Under the pieces are notes generated by a model, which searched no databases, was not told the origin of the DNA, and saw nothing but the letters and a program-made list of their open reading frames with translations. A program made the position numbers and the translations under genes. Positions 1 through 12,754 of a stretch of DNA of 64,000 nucleotides are shown here, one piece after another (position 1 is the first letter of the stretch; the number at the start of each line of letters is the position of its first letter). This DNA is from Pogostemon cablin (lineage: Eukaryota; Streptophyta; Magnoliopsida; Lamiales; Lamiaceae): assembly GCA_023678885.1 (NCBI GenBank), contig CM042985.1:4266985-4330984 (forward strand), given 5' to 3'.

Positions 1-62
1 GGACATTAATTCAAATTATTAGGGCACACTCTTTTATACTTGGTTGCACATAGATATTCTAC

Positions 63-1814
63 CTTTCGGGTCATTCCCAGTTTCCTTGACAGAGTTATTT
101 CCAATACCCTGCCAAGATTTAAGGAAAGGGATTACAGCTATGGAATTTCAATACAAATATATCACATCACCAACAAGCCAATGCGACTTATACAAGCATC
201 ATGCAGTTACTTATATAAAAAAAAAAAAAATGTTGCTGAGTAAAGCTTTCCGTTGAATGATAAATCATTTACTCCATCAACGAGGTTCCACGAATCACAT
301 GGCTCCACTTTTGATACTTTTTACAGCTATAGATTTTCAAGTGATTAATTTGAACCTGTGCATGCAGTTTTACATAGCAAAAATGTAGCGAATTTTCAAA
401 TAAATATTTGAACTCTTGAAGTTTGATTAGTAAGTCACTAACACCCTAATCATTAATAAGTAGTTACTTTCTTGAAGAAGGCAGACGTTATCCAGCATGA
501 GACCCTTTCACATAGTTTCGTACAAAATCCATTGAAAATATACTAGAGATCTAACATTTAAAACACTCTTGATGTGGAGAAGTGAAAAAATGTATCACAG
601 TTAATTGAGAAACTTAATATCAAATGCCAATGGTTAACTCTCAAATGGGGGAACCGTGTCTTCAGAAACTGGTCTGTAATTAAAATATCTGAATTACAAT
701 ATAGAAAAATACTGTATATTAGTTCAAAAGGTACTATGGTCTTACATGAATGAATCACCTATATTTCCACAAGTACCTAGTAAAATGCATTAATGATGTA
801 ACAAATTAGGAAAACATCAAAAGGAGAATCTTCATTCTAGAATAAGGCAATGATTCTGAAAAATAAGCAAGTGACTTGCATGTTATTGACAAAGCAGACA
901 TCAATATAATATTATCAATTTCCCTTTGTAAACAAATGCTAACTAGCTCCAGGAAGTTGCTCAAGGTTAATATTCACTAAGAAGTTGAAAGATAGGACAA
1001 TAGAGAAAAGGACAAAAGGAAGGATGATACATATAACATCATTGTTTAGTTTGGAGAAAACTACTAACAATCAGCATTCTAATCGCACACAATACATTGA
1101 TGTGTATCAAAGCTGCAGTTTCTTTCAGTGGTTTTAGAAAATTATAGAAACAGTTAAGGAGAAAAAGTCATATTTAAACCAAATTAAATTAAGCTGCAGG
1201 GGACTGTAAGAAAAAAAGAGAATCCAATGGACTGTTAAGATCATTAAAACATAAGAAATGAGGTCAATTTTATGAATCAATTAAAAACAACAGAAGTCTT
1301 AATTCAAAGCATGTAATCTAAATCCCAAGGATCAAAGTGAGACAGTTCTCCATTTTTCTACTAAAACAACAAAAAATACTTCTGCCACTTTCAGCAAGAT
1401 GGTTTAATGTCATTGGTCAGTTGGAACTTGTTCCTTCAAAAAATCAAACATTAGTCGTAATCGCATCAGCACCTATGTCACCCTATAAAGCTACCACTTA
1501 ATTACAAATGATATTCGGCAATAATACGCATTCCAGTAAGAACCTAAGATCAGGGGCGGATGGATGTGGGGCAGCCCCGGGCTCAAGCCCAGGGCTGCCC
1601 CGAAAAGCCCATTATATCATATGTAAATAATTTATAAATAATTTGTGTTTTTAAGTTTAGCCCACCCTAAAAATATTTTCAGCCCACCCAAATGAAGCTA
1701 AAAAAATAAATATATCTTCTTTCTTCTTTGTGTTTTTAAGTTTAGCCCAACCCAAAAATATTTTAAGTCCACCGAAATGAAGTTAAAAAATAAATATATC
1801 TTCTTAAATTATAG

Positions 1815-1845
<31 letters not shown>

Positions 1846-2852
1846 TTTTAATTATTATTATTATTTTTTATTTTCTTCAATAAACTTAGCCCACCCCACC
1901 CCGATTTTCTGGATCCGCCTCTGCCTAAGATTAGCATAATCAAAACTATCAAGGAGCTGGAAGTATTTAAACCATCAAAGCACAGAAAACAGACCTCTGG
2001 AAAACTTGGAGCAATCCTATTAATGATATCATCCATGTGTTTTGATTGGTGTACCTAACATAAAAGAAGAACAAAGTAAAAACAAGTAGAATGAAGAAAA
2101 AGATGCGTCAGAAGGTTTAATTGTCTAGAGAAACATAAAAATATTATCAAAACATAATCTTATAGGCTACAATGTTCCATACCTTGGATTGGTTTCTTGT
2201 AAGAGCATCATCCTGCTGATCATAAACCCTTATATGAGTCTAATGTCACCAAGACACATATAAAGAGAAAATAAAGAACAATCAGTCTCTGATCATCAAT
2301 GCCATACAGTAAATAAAAGATAGTAAAATAAATCTCTCTCAACATCCATGTAGAAATCGAGAAGTTCTTACTGAGGCTGAGTTCCGTTGTTCATTGCCAT
2401 AACCTGTGAAACAGTCGAGAAAATTTAGAACAAGTAATGCACATCCGTATCTCTGAAATTTAGTACAGCCACAGAAGCGTATCAGCAGTACAGAACTCAA
2501 CTACACACAATACCGTTGTCATATAAGAAATTAATGAAGGATAAAATAATTAAGATTCAAATTCAATCTGAGTCCATTAAAAAATCTCGGTAAGCAATGA
2601 CAGATAGTAACCTGATTCAAATCTAGAATCTAAAGTGCAGCGCAACAGATCTAATCAGAGGAAAAAAGGAAAAGGTAACAATTAAAAAAGAGGATTACCG
2701 GTGGTGGGATGGAAACCGCTGTGGAGGCCGAGCAAGAAGACGAGTGGCACGAGCATTGACAGAAATACTAGGCCGAGCACCGCTATAACGAGACCTCTCC
2801 ATCTTCTCTTCGCCGGAAGGGAGTACGACGATGAAACACCGCCACCCTTCAT
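63..2852 (-). CDS. GAUT7: GAUT7-like galacturonosyltransferase-family protein, N-terminal part (gene continues off the left edge)
   Basis: Predicted coding exons are 2699-2852, 2372-2403, 2183-2239, 1995-2054 and, less surely, 63-108; all joins keep frame. The start at 2850-2852 opens with MKGGGVSSSY, then a basic KRRWRG patch and a hydrophobic span (VIAVLGLVFLSMLVPLVFLLG), a type II Golgi signal anchor. The MKGGG start, KRRW, the SMLVPL core and the LGLH-GFH ending match Arabidopsis GAUT7 from memory. Later exons give the low-complexity stem (THIRVYDQQDD..., VHQSKHMDDIINRIAPSFPE). The GT8 catalytic domain is not in the window. In the family, GAUT7 anchors GAUT1 in the Golgi homogalacturonan synthase complex and is thought to be non-catalytic. 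The intron at 109-1994 holds a hAT-type MITE. The 5' UTR probably reaches about 3140. Exon 63-108 rests only on frame and splice sites. Confidence 0.8.
1551..1923. mobile_element. hAT-type MITE in a GAUT7 intron
   Basis: A 373-bp element is bounded by the perfect 8-bp direct repeat CCTAAGAT (1543-1550 and 1924-1931), the target-site length of hAT transposons. Its ends form a short inverted repeat, CAGGGGCGGAT on the left and, read inward, CAGAGGCGGATCC on the right. Inside are a short palindrome (cagccccgggctcaagcccagggctg, about 1571-1596), two imperfect copies of a roughly 85-bp block rich in 'tttagccca' (about 1646-1725 and 1730-1806), and a TA microsatellite (1813-1840). There is no ORF, so it is non-autonomous. 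Confidence 0.85.
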
Positions 2853-3821
2853 ATCTCGCTCCTTTTCACACTTGCCTTCTCCACTTCTTATCAGATTTTG
2901 ATTCCTATGAATTTAGCTTTTCTGTTGAGGAGATCTCAATAAACCAGCAACCACATTCTCAATTACCTTCCATCCGCGGGAAATCCAACGATAAATGCAA
3001 TCCAATCTGATTCAAAACTTGTGAAATTCGCAGGTTCTACTCTCTGTGTGCGTTCATCAGAGTACGAATCTCGCACTTCAGTTCATCGTTCATCCCCTCT
3101 TAAGATCAATTAACGGAGGCTTATTGAAGCAGAGAATAGAGATGGAGAGAGAAACCAGTAAAAGTAGCGGATGATTTCACTTTGCAGTTTGCCCCGACCG
3201 AAGTCAGTTCCTTATACATTTACTACCCTTTTAACCATCAATTGTCATATTTACGCTTTTGTCCTCGTATTATCAAGCTCCATCCATTAGTTTTTGCCCT
3301 ATATGGACACCGCAATTAACAATATTTAACATACGTAAATTATTTTTTTAAGTAAAATAAAGTAAATTATTTTGCGTAATTAAAAAAATAAAATTATTGG
3401 GTTTAATTAATAAAAATTAAAAAGTGTGTGATATTTTTATATAATTATATTATAATGTTTTGGGATTACTAATGCCGTGGAGTGTTATTATTTTAAAATT
3501 AGTATACGAAAATAATGGGAAGGATAAAATAAAATCTGTGAAAAATAACTTTGGACAGAAAGGTAATTCCAAAACTCAAGTCATAACAATATAATAATCA
3601 TTATTAATTGACTATTATCTAATGCATTAACTCTTCTAATTATTGTCTATTTTCATTTAATAAATACGATATTTGACGCTCTTGAAAATATAGATAATTT
3701 CATAATTAGGCCAATCCAATGATGAGGATCACCGAATCATCAATTTTTTATTTTTTTTCCATCTTAAATCATTTATAAAAATTTAATGATAGAAGAAATT
3801 ATTTTTTGAGTATTTTCAAAA

Positions 3822-4075
3822 GGTAAAAACTTGTGTGCGCCGGGCGCACGGAAGCTGCCTTTCAAATTTTGTGTTAAATTGTATACTCTTTAGTATAAAG
3901 ATGTATACTCTTTATTTTCTGAAAAAAATAATGAAAAGTGTATACCCTTAGAACAAAATGATGTATCCTTATTAATTAAAGTGTATACCCTTTAGAACAA
4001 AATAATGTACCCTTATCTACAATACTAAATTTTAAAGGCGCACGGTGTGCGTCCGGGTTCACGCAAGCCTCACTC
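3822..4075 (+). mobile_element. Mutator-type MITE, family A copy 1
   Basis: A 254-bp element flanked by the perfect 9-bp direct repeat TTTTCAAAA (3813-3821 and 4076-4084), the target-site length of Mutator-like elements. It starts GGTAAAAACTTGTGTGCGCC and ends so that its inverted end reads GAGTGAGGCTTGC. Both ends carry a GTGCGCC/CCGGG motif, and the interior has several GTATAC palindromes. Copy 3 (13991-14242) is the same element in the opposite orientation. Confidence 0.8.
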
Positions 4076-5149
4076 TTTTCAAAATTATTATTCCATTCAA
4101 TTATTTTAAATAATTACAATTTTTACTATAATTAATTATTAGTGTTTTTAATTTTGTAATTAATAATTAAATTGTGTATTGTTATTTAGGATATGCAAAG
4201 CAATTTAGGGTAGTAGAAGTATGCTTATGTATTGAATTAAAAAATTTTAATATGAGTTCTTTCCTAAGAGATTCACATACACTTAATATGTTTGTGTGGC
4301 TATCGTTTACAGAATTTTGATAAATTTGAAAAATTAATATGCTAATTTTAAAATTTAAATATGTCTTGTATTAATTTAAAAAACAGTTTAATTTCATTGA
4401 CTAAAAAATGTAATTTCTCGTAGATATTACTGGCTTGATGACTTGTTTCCGTTGGTGATGGGATGAAATTGTCAAATAACTAAATAAATAAATACTGACT
4501 AATGATATAAACTTTTAAAATTCTTACCTAATTTTGAAAAATAAGTAAATTTGATAGATTCAATTTTTTCGTTTTTCCTATATAATTATTTGATAAAGTA
4601 TCTTAGGTGATGTTTGGTTTGGAGTTATGTAGGAATTGAAAACTATTAATAGTTATGATTGTTATATAGATATAGTGTGTTTATTGTAATTAATTAAAGT
4701 ATACGGAATATTTTTTTTAAAATATAATTAATGACTTTAAAATATTATAATATGATTCATCATATTAAGTACCGATAAAATACTTTAATAATAGACAGAT
4801 TTGTGTCACAATTCATCTCACATCCATCTGTTTCATGAGTACCACTAATTATTTATAATAGGATACATGATAATGCTAATGATTTGATTTGTTTTGAATA
4901 TATTATTACTTTGTAGTAATATTTTTATTTTAAATTAAATTAGTATTATATTAGAACTTTATATTTTATATAGTATTTTTTTCAAAATTTAAATTTAAAT
5001 AATAAAAAAATTAATCAAATTTCAAAATTTGAGATTGAATTAAAATTTAAGTAAATATTGTGATTTATTTATTTATTTATTTTTTGCTATAAACTCAAAA
5101 ATAACATGAAAGATGTCGTGACAAAAATCGCTGCTAGATTACAACATGT

Positions 5150-5295
5150 TTTAAGTGTAGTGGTCTCTTTTTCTAATCTAAAAAAATTGAAACTAGACTG
5201 CAATTGAAATAAAAATTGTTTGATGTTTCAAGGGTAGTGGTCTACTTTTTTAAATTAAAAAATTGAAACTAAACTGCAATTGAAATAAAAATTGT
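5150..5295. repeat. Tandem duplication, about 73 bp x 2
   Basis: Two adjacent imperfect copies share 'gtagtggtct' near the start and 'actgcaattgaaataaaaat' at the end (about 5156-5218 and 5231-5294). No coding potential is seen in either copy. Confidence 0.7.
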
Positions 5296-5353
5296 GTGTG
5301 TGTTTTTGGTAATTATCCCTATTTTTATTAACATTACAATCATTTTTTGTTTG

Positions 5354-5535
5354 ATAAAAGCTCTTGCGCCCCGAGAACATGGAGGGATACTCCGTGTTCC
5401 CATGTAAACACAACACTCCCCTCCAATTTTATTTAAACTTATGTATTGCTAGGGGTTTAAATTGGAAATGGACATGAAAATTACAAAGGCGCACGAAATA
5501 TGCTCCGTGCGTCCGGGTGCATTGGAGGCTCACTC
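5354..5535 (+). mobile_element. Mutator-type MITE, family A copy 2 (internally diverged)
   Basis: A 182-bp element ends in the same terminus as copies 1 and 3 (inverted end GAGTGAGCCTCC) and keeps the GGCGCACG/CCGTGCG subterminal motif. The flanks TTTTGTTTG (5345-5353) and TTTTGTTTT (5536-5544) are 9-bp repeats matching at 8 of 9 positions. The interior is unlike copy 1 and shorter. Confidence 0.6.
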
Positions 5536-6429
5536 TTTTGTTTTTACTTAATAGCACAATCATTAGTAAACATTTAGGAGCGTAAAAGTCAAAGATCATA
5601 AATATATGCATGCATGATTACATTGATTATTATTGTTATTTATTAATAGTAGTGAGATCCATGAAACACTTTATTGTATGGTATTAATGTCTCCAAGTGC
5701 TATAAACTAAATTAAATCTCATAAGTCCACATATACTTTTTGGAGAAAAAAAAATTGAAGTTCACTAAAAATAAAAATAAACTCATACAGAAATATAATT
5801 TGACTCGCATATGAATTATGAACTTTTTCTCTAAAGTGTGTCTATATATACACTAATGACTAGCCATATTTTTACCATGATATCTTTAATTTTTCTTTAT
5901 ATAAAATAATAGTTCGATATACTGATTAAAATAAAGTTGCAATTGCACGATGCACAATTTGGTCATACACAATTTGGACAATTTGGAAAAACAGAAACAG
6001 GCAGATCTTTCAGAATGTTAAGCCGAATACTCGAGACACAATCGAGGAAGTAAAAATCCGATCTTGTAATTGGTTATGCTGGAGAAATAATAGTATCAAA
6101 TATGTAAGCTTCTCAAGGTGGATGAGAGATGATATTTCTATTACATGTTAGAATTGTGAATTGTCAAGATTTTTTATTTCCAGTCTGTACAAGATAAACC
6201 TCTTACCTTTATATTTATTTTAATAAAATTCTTTTACCTGATAAAAAAAAATAAAAAAAATAGAGTTGCAATTGCAAGGGAAAAAAAATCGGAACAAAAC
6301 AACAGGACAATTCGCAAAGCTCACACATTCGCAACTCCTATCATTTTTCCTAATTTTTTTCCTTTTTTTTTTTTTTTTTTTTGGAAATTGAAATTCATTC
6401 CGTGTAAATAAAGCACTATATTGATTCAA

Positions 6430-6584
6430 CTCTCAAATTTCTATACTCCATCATCCATTTCTCGGAGGATTCGCTCACAGGGTTTCGGTGATGCTCGCAG
6501 AATTTGATTGACAATGGCGATTCTCTGCTGCCAAGGCATCTGTGCATGACTTCTGAAATGCGTTTCCGTCGCCATTGAATTGTG
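6430..6584 (+). other. Probable 5' non-coding exon of the FolD gene
   Basis: A stretch less AT-rich than its surroundings ends at a good donor (TG|GTAAGATC, GT at 6585). All three frames are closed before the donor, so no start codon here can be read through into the gene. It is therefore best taken as 5' UTR. Confidence 0.4.
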
Positions 6585-6741
6585 GTAAGATCTATTGGCT
6601 CATTCTATTGTTTTTCTCTAGTTCCATAGTTCCTGCAACCCTTCGTAGATTATAGTGCTAAAAAGCAATGCGGTATTAGGGTTTTTCAGTTTTAAAAAGC
6701 TCAATGCATAAGAATGAGAGGAAGAGTTGTATCAATTGTAG

Positions 6742-6904
6742 CATCTTCATGGTCGATGCGTGGGAAAGAAAAATTTTAATTTGTCTGCATCACGGGCTTT
6801 CAGTTACCAAATTCTGCAGTCTCCATCTCTTTTGTCACTTGATATTGAAGATTCATGGTCCTCTGCACCCAAGCAAACTGACCAGCCATGTAGCCAAGAG
6901 TGGT
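6742..6904 (+). other. Candidate alternative N-terminal exon of FolD (possible organelle targeting)
   Basis: An open stretch of 163 nt lies between acceptor TTGTAG (ending 6741) and donor GTAAGT (6905). It encodes a Ser/Ala/Gln-rich, acid-poor start (NLSASRAFSYQILQSPSLL) and then a DIEDSW segment. Its phase-1 end fits the acceptor ATGACAG at 7487, giving ...[15 protein letters not shown]. No in-frame ATG was found in it, so where translation would begin is unresolved. It may be a decayed or alternative first coding exon. Confidence 0.35.
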
Positions 6905-7480
6905 GTAAGTACTTAACTTCACAATTGAGTGCTCATAGATGTGTCTTTGTGTGCTTTCAAGCTTTAGATATTCTGTTCTTACGTTTGACACAGTTAATGC
7001 TACACATAATGGTAGTTGACAGAGTATTTTTATAAGATTTTGCATTTCAACTTCTTGTGAGTTTCAGTTTCACAAGTGCTATCTGCATTCCAGCCTAAGT
7101 ACAAGTCAATTAGAGATATGTCCATTTGTATATATCAGTTAAGATGATATGTTGTTTTCTTCATCACTGTTTGTTTAAACACATTTCCCATTTTAAAGCT
7201 AACTTTTCACAGTTGAAGCTGGGAAGTATTTTCTTCCTATCAACAACAGATTCAGTATGTATAATGCATTAATTGGCCCTTCAGATGAAGTTACATTTCT
7301 TGATCATTGATATTTTATTCCACCTAGTTATGTGATTTTCTCACTGTTATCATCTTCATTACACCTAGAACACTTATTTCATGCTAAATTTAGGTTGCAC
7401 CAAACACTTATTTTTGAGTATATTCTGGATAAGATCCAAGGTTATTAGCTGAAAAGATACAAATCCGTTTGGATTGATTT

Positions 7481-9009
7481 ATGACAGCAAAGAACCAGAC
7501 TGCCAAAATAATTGATGGGAAAGCAATTGCTGAGGGAATAAGGTCTAGAATAGCTTCTGAAGTAAGCCGGATGAAGGAATTGAATGGACAGGTCCCCAGT
7601 CTGGCCGTCATATTAGTGGGTCAACGACCAGATTCTCAAACATATGTGCGCAACAAAATAATCGCAAGTGAAGAGGCTGGTTTTAAGTTTGAGCTGACTT
7701 GCCTTCCAGAAAATTGTACCGAATGTGAAGTTTGTGATGCATTAAATAGATTTAATGAGGATTCATCAATTCATGGAATTCTTGTGCAGCTTCCCTTGCC
7801 TAAGGTAAATATCCTAATATGTCTTAGATAGTTAGATTCTTCTATTTACACAAAGCAAGTAAAATTCTCACATGATTTTGTCTAATAGAACTATTACTAG
7901 TTTGGGACCATTATACTGTTTTTACTTGCTTGGCTCAGTTATTATCATACATTCTGTTTTAATTTTTAAGCTGGTCAAGCAATAGATTCGACTGTTATTG
8001 TGTATGTGGCACTTTCTTACTGATTCCAGCTCATTCTTAGCAGTTTGGATGGGTCATATGGTTAGTAGGTTCTATTGGCCGTTAAACAAATCTCTGACAT
8101 TGTAAATTGAACAGCATTTGGATGAGTCCAAAATTCTGGGTCTTATAAACCTAGAAAAAGATGTTGATGGTTTCCATCCTCTTAATATTGGGAAGTTAGC
8201 CATGCAAGGAATGGAGCCATTATTCATTCCTTGTACACCAAAAGGTTGTATCGAACTGCTTCTGCAATCTGGTATTGTAATCATGGGAAAGAAGGCTGTG
8301 GTGATTGGTAGAAGCAACATTGTTGGATTGCCCATGTCATTGCTGCTGCAGGTAGTATCCAATTATCATGTTTCTTCTCTCCTTTAACCCATCATAGTTA
8401 ATTCTTTATTGAAATTCTCTTGCTAACAATTCTTGGGCAGAGGCACCATGCCACTGTGACTCTCCTACATGAATTTACGGTAAACCTGGATAAAATTGCT
8501 CGTGAAGCTGATATTTTAGTCACAGCTGCTGGAGTACCCAACTTGGTCCGTGGTAGTTGGTTAAAGCCGGGTGCAGTTGTTGTTGATGTTGGAACTAACC
8601 CCATTGAGGTGATCTTATATTTCTTTCATGAAAAGTATGCCTTTTCTACTTGATTTCTATATTATCATTTGAGATGGATTTGCTGGTGAACATTCTGAAA
8701 AAAAAAGAAAACACTTGATTTTATGCATTTTGGGTTGTACCAACTCCTATGTTCTTATGTAGTAATATTGTTATAGAGTTCCACTTGTGTGCTATATCAG
8801 TGTTGAAGGAAATATCATCTATGCAGCGTGTTCTGCAGGACCCAGGAAGCGAACATGGTTACCACCTTGTCGGAGATGTTTGTTTCGACGAAGCAACAAG
8901 GGTCGCCTCGGCAATTACACCTGTTCCTGGAGGAGTCGGACCTATGACTATTGCTATGCTGCTTTACAACACTCTTGAATCTGCAAAACGTGCATTCAAC
9001 TTCACTTAG
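7481..9009 (+). CDS. FOLD: FolD: bifunctional methylenetetrahydrofolate dehydrogenase / methenyltetrahydrofolate cyclohydrolase
   Basis: Exons 7481-7804, 8115-8351, 8441-8608 and 8839-9009 join in frame to 299 residues, the usual FolD length. The enzyme interconverts 5,10-methylene-, 5,10-methenyl- and 10-formyl-THF using NADP. Visible family signatures are the QTYVRNK stretch holding the catalytic Lys, [11 protein letters not shown], the KDVDGFHP motif, the Rossmann nucleotide loop [12 protein letters not shown], and the C-terminal [10 protein letters not shown]. The sequence looks closer to the organellar FOLD1/FOLD4 branch than to cytosolic FOLD2 ([21 protein letters not shown], ending SAKRAFNF). 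The ATG at 7481 is the first safe start; an in-frame TGA lies two codons before it (7475-7477). Splicing from 6742-6904 into 7488 would bypass this ATG and add a longer N terminus. All introns are GT/AG. Confidence 0.9.
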
Positions 9010-9666
9010 GTTGTGTTTGAATCGATAAATTTGTAAATCTAAGAATTTTGAAATGAATAGGTCTAGAAATTATTAGATTTTAGATCCACTCATTTACATC
9101 CATTGTTGAAATGAAAATGAATTCATGAAAGTATTTTAAAAGGAGGCATAAATTTTTGGTTTTTTTAAAAAAAAAAAAAAAAAAAAAGGCATATTTGTAG
9201 TTGGTTAGTGAAACACCAAAATAATTTATCGTCAGATTGGACTCCCAAACATTCCTTCCGGCTTTTTAAAAGGCCCAATAGTTTTCAATCCCAAATACTC
9301 CTTCAGGCTTCTTAATAGCCCAATAACTTACAAGCCTCAAAATTTTCAATGTGAGCCTGCCAGTTTGCAAATTGATGAAGGTTTATAAATAGGCCCAATA
9401 GTTTACAAGACTCAAATTGTGAATCTGGGCCTGCCAATGTGGAAAACTGAATGCAGGCTTAATTCATGCATTTTTTTTAAATAATCAATTCATACAAAAT
9501 TTTTTTAATAGTTAATTCATACATTTCATAAATTGGTAAAAATGAATTCCTATGGTTGTTAATAATATCTGCTTCAAAGAATTAAACACCTTGACATCGG
9601 ACATGAGTATTTTGGGACCGCAACTCAGCAACTTAGTATGTGGTTTTAGTTGTACTTAATTAATTA
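9010..9666. other. Spacer after FolD with degenerate internal repeats
   Basis: The FolD 3' UTR is followed by an A-run (about 9167-9187). At 9236-9440 there are imperfect repeats of a phrase with 'ggcccaatagtttacaa' and 'ggcctgccaat'. No gene is seen. Confidence 0.5.
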
Positions 9667-9955
9667 CTCCCTCCTCAGTCCTCCCCACATTTATATTCAC
9701 ACTCTCCGTTTTCGTCCGTCCCACACTTATCTTCACCACCCAAAAAAGAAAATCTCACATTAACCAACAACCTCAAAAGTTATCTTAATTTCAAAAATAT
9801 CACTCACACATAACACACATAACATACTTTATAATTTATTTATTACCTAAAAATACCACAATACTCCTAAAAAGTCAATAAAGTTGGTCAAAAAATAACT
9901 TTTCTTAAACTCCGTATCTACAATGTCGGTGAACTTAACTATGGGACGGAGGGAG
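9667..9955. mobile_element. Stowaway MITE
   Basis: The ends are CTCCCTCCTCAGTCC and ...GGGACGGAGGGAG, an inverted repeat typical of plant Tc1/mariner-type Stowaway elements, flanked by TA on both sides (9665-9666 and 9956-9957). The body is AT-rich and has no ORF. Confidence 0.8.
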
Positions 9956-9957
9956 TA

Positions 9958-12754
9958 TTTGTTAATTTATAATTTAATAACTTTATACACTATATATATT
10001 TATTTCGTGATATAGATATTAAAAGACATTTTTAGCAATACAGAGTTGTTATAGAATAAAAAAAAGCATAAGTAAGTGTGAATAAATTTGTTGAAGAGAA
10101 GCCATTATTATATGTTGTGAATATATAGTCCTTCAAGAACAATCCATGGTGAGCTCTAACAGTGTTAAATTGTACAGTGTTATGCTCTAACATATGTTTA
10201 TTGATATTTAATAGTCATGAGACTAATATATTTGTGGAATGATACATTGTGTTATAAAATTCACAGCTGCTTAGTAGGGTCCAAATTTTGGTTTTGTCCA
10301 TCCAATTGCATGATACTTGACACTAGATTCGTATACCTGGTGAGCTTGTAAAAAAAAATCTCTTTGTCAATCACTCAAATTTACATTTTTTTTTAATTTT
10401 CATCTCTTCCAATTAAAGTTCACATCTTTCATAAAATAAAGGTCATTTGATCATTAACCTAAGCACATTTTAATTCCAAAATTATTATTTTCACCTAACA
10501 TGACATATTTTAAAATTTATTTATTACATTACCTAAAAATAAATAAAAAATAGTACTTTTTATTAATAACTTGAGAGAGTATATTGTGTCAATAACTTAA
10601 AGGAAGTTGAAAATTAAATATGATCTCAAATGAACGTGAACAACACTTACTTAAAATCAAATTTGATACTATGAGTTTTGTCAAAATATATGTTAGCTAT
10701 GAGTCATATTATGTTGGAAAAATAAATCACTAATTTAAATTTACAGTAACTTTAATAAGTATTTTATATTGCTACTTTAAATCTTCCGAAAAATAACTTA
10801 AAAAAATCAAATTAAAACTAGAAGGAAAAAAAAAATTAAACTGGTGGAGGATTTATATTTAATTGGAGCTCTATCACTGAAAACAAGTGACATAAAATTA
10901 GGTCTCATACAAATTTACAACATTTAATATGCATATTCAATCGATCGGACATACATGTATGTACATTATACAATATACAAAATTATAATACACTAAATAT
11001 ATATACTCATTCACGTTCAATGGATTATATATATTAATCATGGATGAATAAAAAAAAGTAATTAGATTAAAACTGCATTCATGTTAAATTGAAAAGATAT
11101 TTGATTAGATATGCCATTTAGGTTTTCATAAAGGCATAGTTGTATTTGGTTAGTGAAAGAGGATAAATATTAGGTTTATAAAAAAGGCATATTAGTATTT
11201 GGTTAGTGAGAAAAGAGTTACATTTAGGAATGGATTATTATTATAAATTAAATTAAATAGGAGTATAATGTAGTGATTGATGTCAATTGATTGAGATAGT
11301 AGGGTTCCCAAAAAAAAAGTTAAGAATTTAAGTATTTTTTGTATTGTATGCTTGGCACGATGTGTCCAAATTCTAATAATGTAAATCGACCCATCTATCT
11401 TAAAAAAAATTAAATTAATTTTGAGAAGATCAATGTCGGCATAGTGTGTAGTGTGTTTTATTTTCCAAAGTGAAATAATGGATTAATGATAGAGATATAT
11501 ATTCTAGAATATGAGTTCAGTTTGTATTCATGGATACACCATATCATGTATGACTATTAACATGGAATATACTATGATTGCAACATATGCAGACAATGCA
11601 ATTTAGACTTTGATTAATTGGTTATAGCAAGATAGAATGAAACGAAAATAAAAATCTAATAATATTGCATCAGTCTATTATTTATTTATCAATGTTACCA
11701 AAGTAAAACGTTATATTATTAATTATATTATTATTAGCCAAAGACAGAATTATGCAATATTATTAGAAGTTATTATCATCAATAAATAATGAAAGCGAAA
11801 CAAGAATGGTTTGTTGGTGTCGCCAAAAATAGTCTTGGAATTTTAATTTTTAAAAAGTGACATTTGTGAAAAGGCACTCCAGTTAGAAAGAAATAAATGT
11901 GAATATGTACTCCATTCAATTTGATATCTACAGTTGTCATAAACTTTTTTGACTATTAAAACATTATTATAAATAAGGTTGTAATTCCACCAATTATTAT
12001 ACTAAGATGGAATCCGAATACAGTGTTTAATTATGTTGGAATATGATTGTGCTTATTTAGTTGTCTTCGAATTTTAACCAATTATTTGTAGTAATTTGTA
12101 ACCTGGGGTTTGAAGCCATGCGTACAACAATTTCTCGGGTGGGCCCACATCGGGTGCATCAAGTCACGTGCACCCTCCTACATACACACACTGAAGGTGA
12201 GAGAGAAAGGCACAGAGTTCGTGTATCTAACACCAAGACGGAAAAGTGGTTCAACTTTGGCTACGTAAAATTTGATTAATATAAATTAAAAATTAAATAA
12301 AATGTGACAGAAATTGGATCGATAACCCCTTTTTCCTCAAGGGCAGTGCCAATGTGGTAGAAAAATAATTTCCATAAAAGTAAGGATATAAAATGAGGTA
12401 CGTAGAAAGTAAATCATTATTAAAATTTCCTAATGAATAAGGTAGGAGTTAGAAGTATGTAAGAAAAAAGAAAAAGAAAAAGAAAAGTGTAATTGGGAAA
12501 AGGGGGAAAAAGGTGGAGTGGTGATGATGCCGTTGAAAGCAAAATGTCAAACACTAAGTTGTGTATTCTAGGTAAATGGATTTTGGAGTTGTTCATCATC
12601 ACATTCACATTTCATGATTCACCCCCCCCCCCCGTACACTACCCCCACCCCACCTGCTGCTTGTAATGTCACGTCCTCTCTTAATCTTCACCTGCCCCCT
12701 CTCCTTCCTCATCATGTACTATCATTTCGCCAAAACTGTTGCATTCTAACTTTT
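9958..12754. other. AT-rich spacer, no gene found
   Basis: Short chance ORFs only. A C-run (about 12620-12633) and C-rich text lie near the right end. 'ggcatattagtatttggttagtga' at about 11187 echoes a phrase at 9188-9212, hinting at shared old repeat fragments. Confidence 0.5.

Larger units (their letters stand above)
3140..6430. other. Intergenic spacer between divergent GAUT7 and FolD genes
   Basis: No coding signal was found. The stretch is AT-rich and holds two Mutator-type MITEs (3822-4075 and 5354-5535) and a tandem duplication of about 73 bp at 5150-5295. A pyrimidine run lies at 6350-6382. The two genes diverge, so both promoters should lie here, close to 3.15 kb and 6.4 kb; no clear TATA box was assigned. 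Confidence 0.6.

Noticed and set aside
12061..12279. 72-codon plus-strand ORF
   Set aside because: No recognisable domain; it contains a low-complexity GA-rich stretch and lies in a repeat-bearing spacer.
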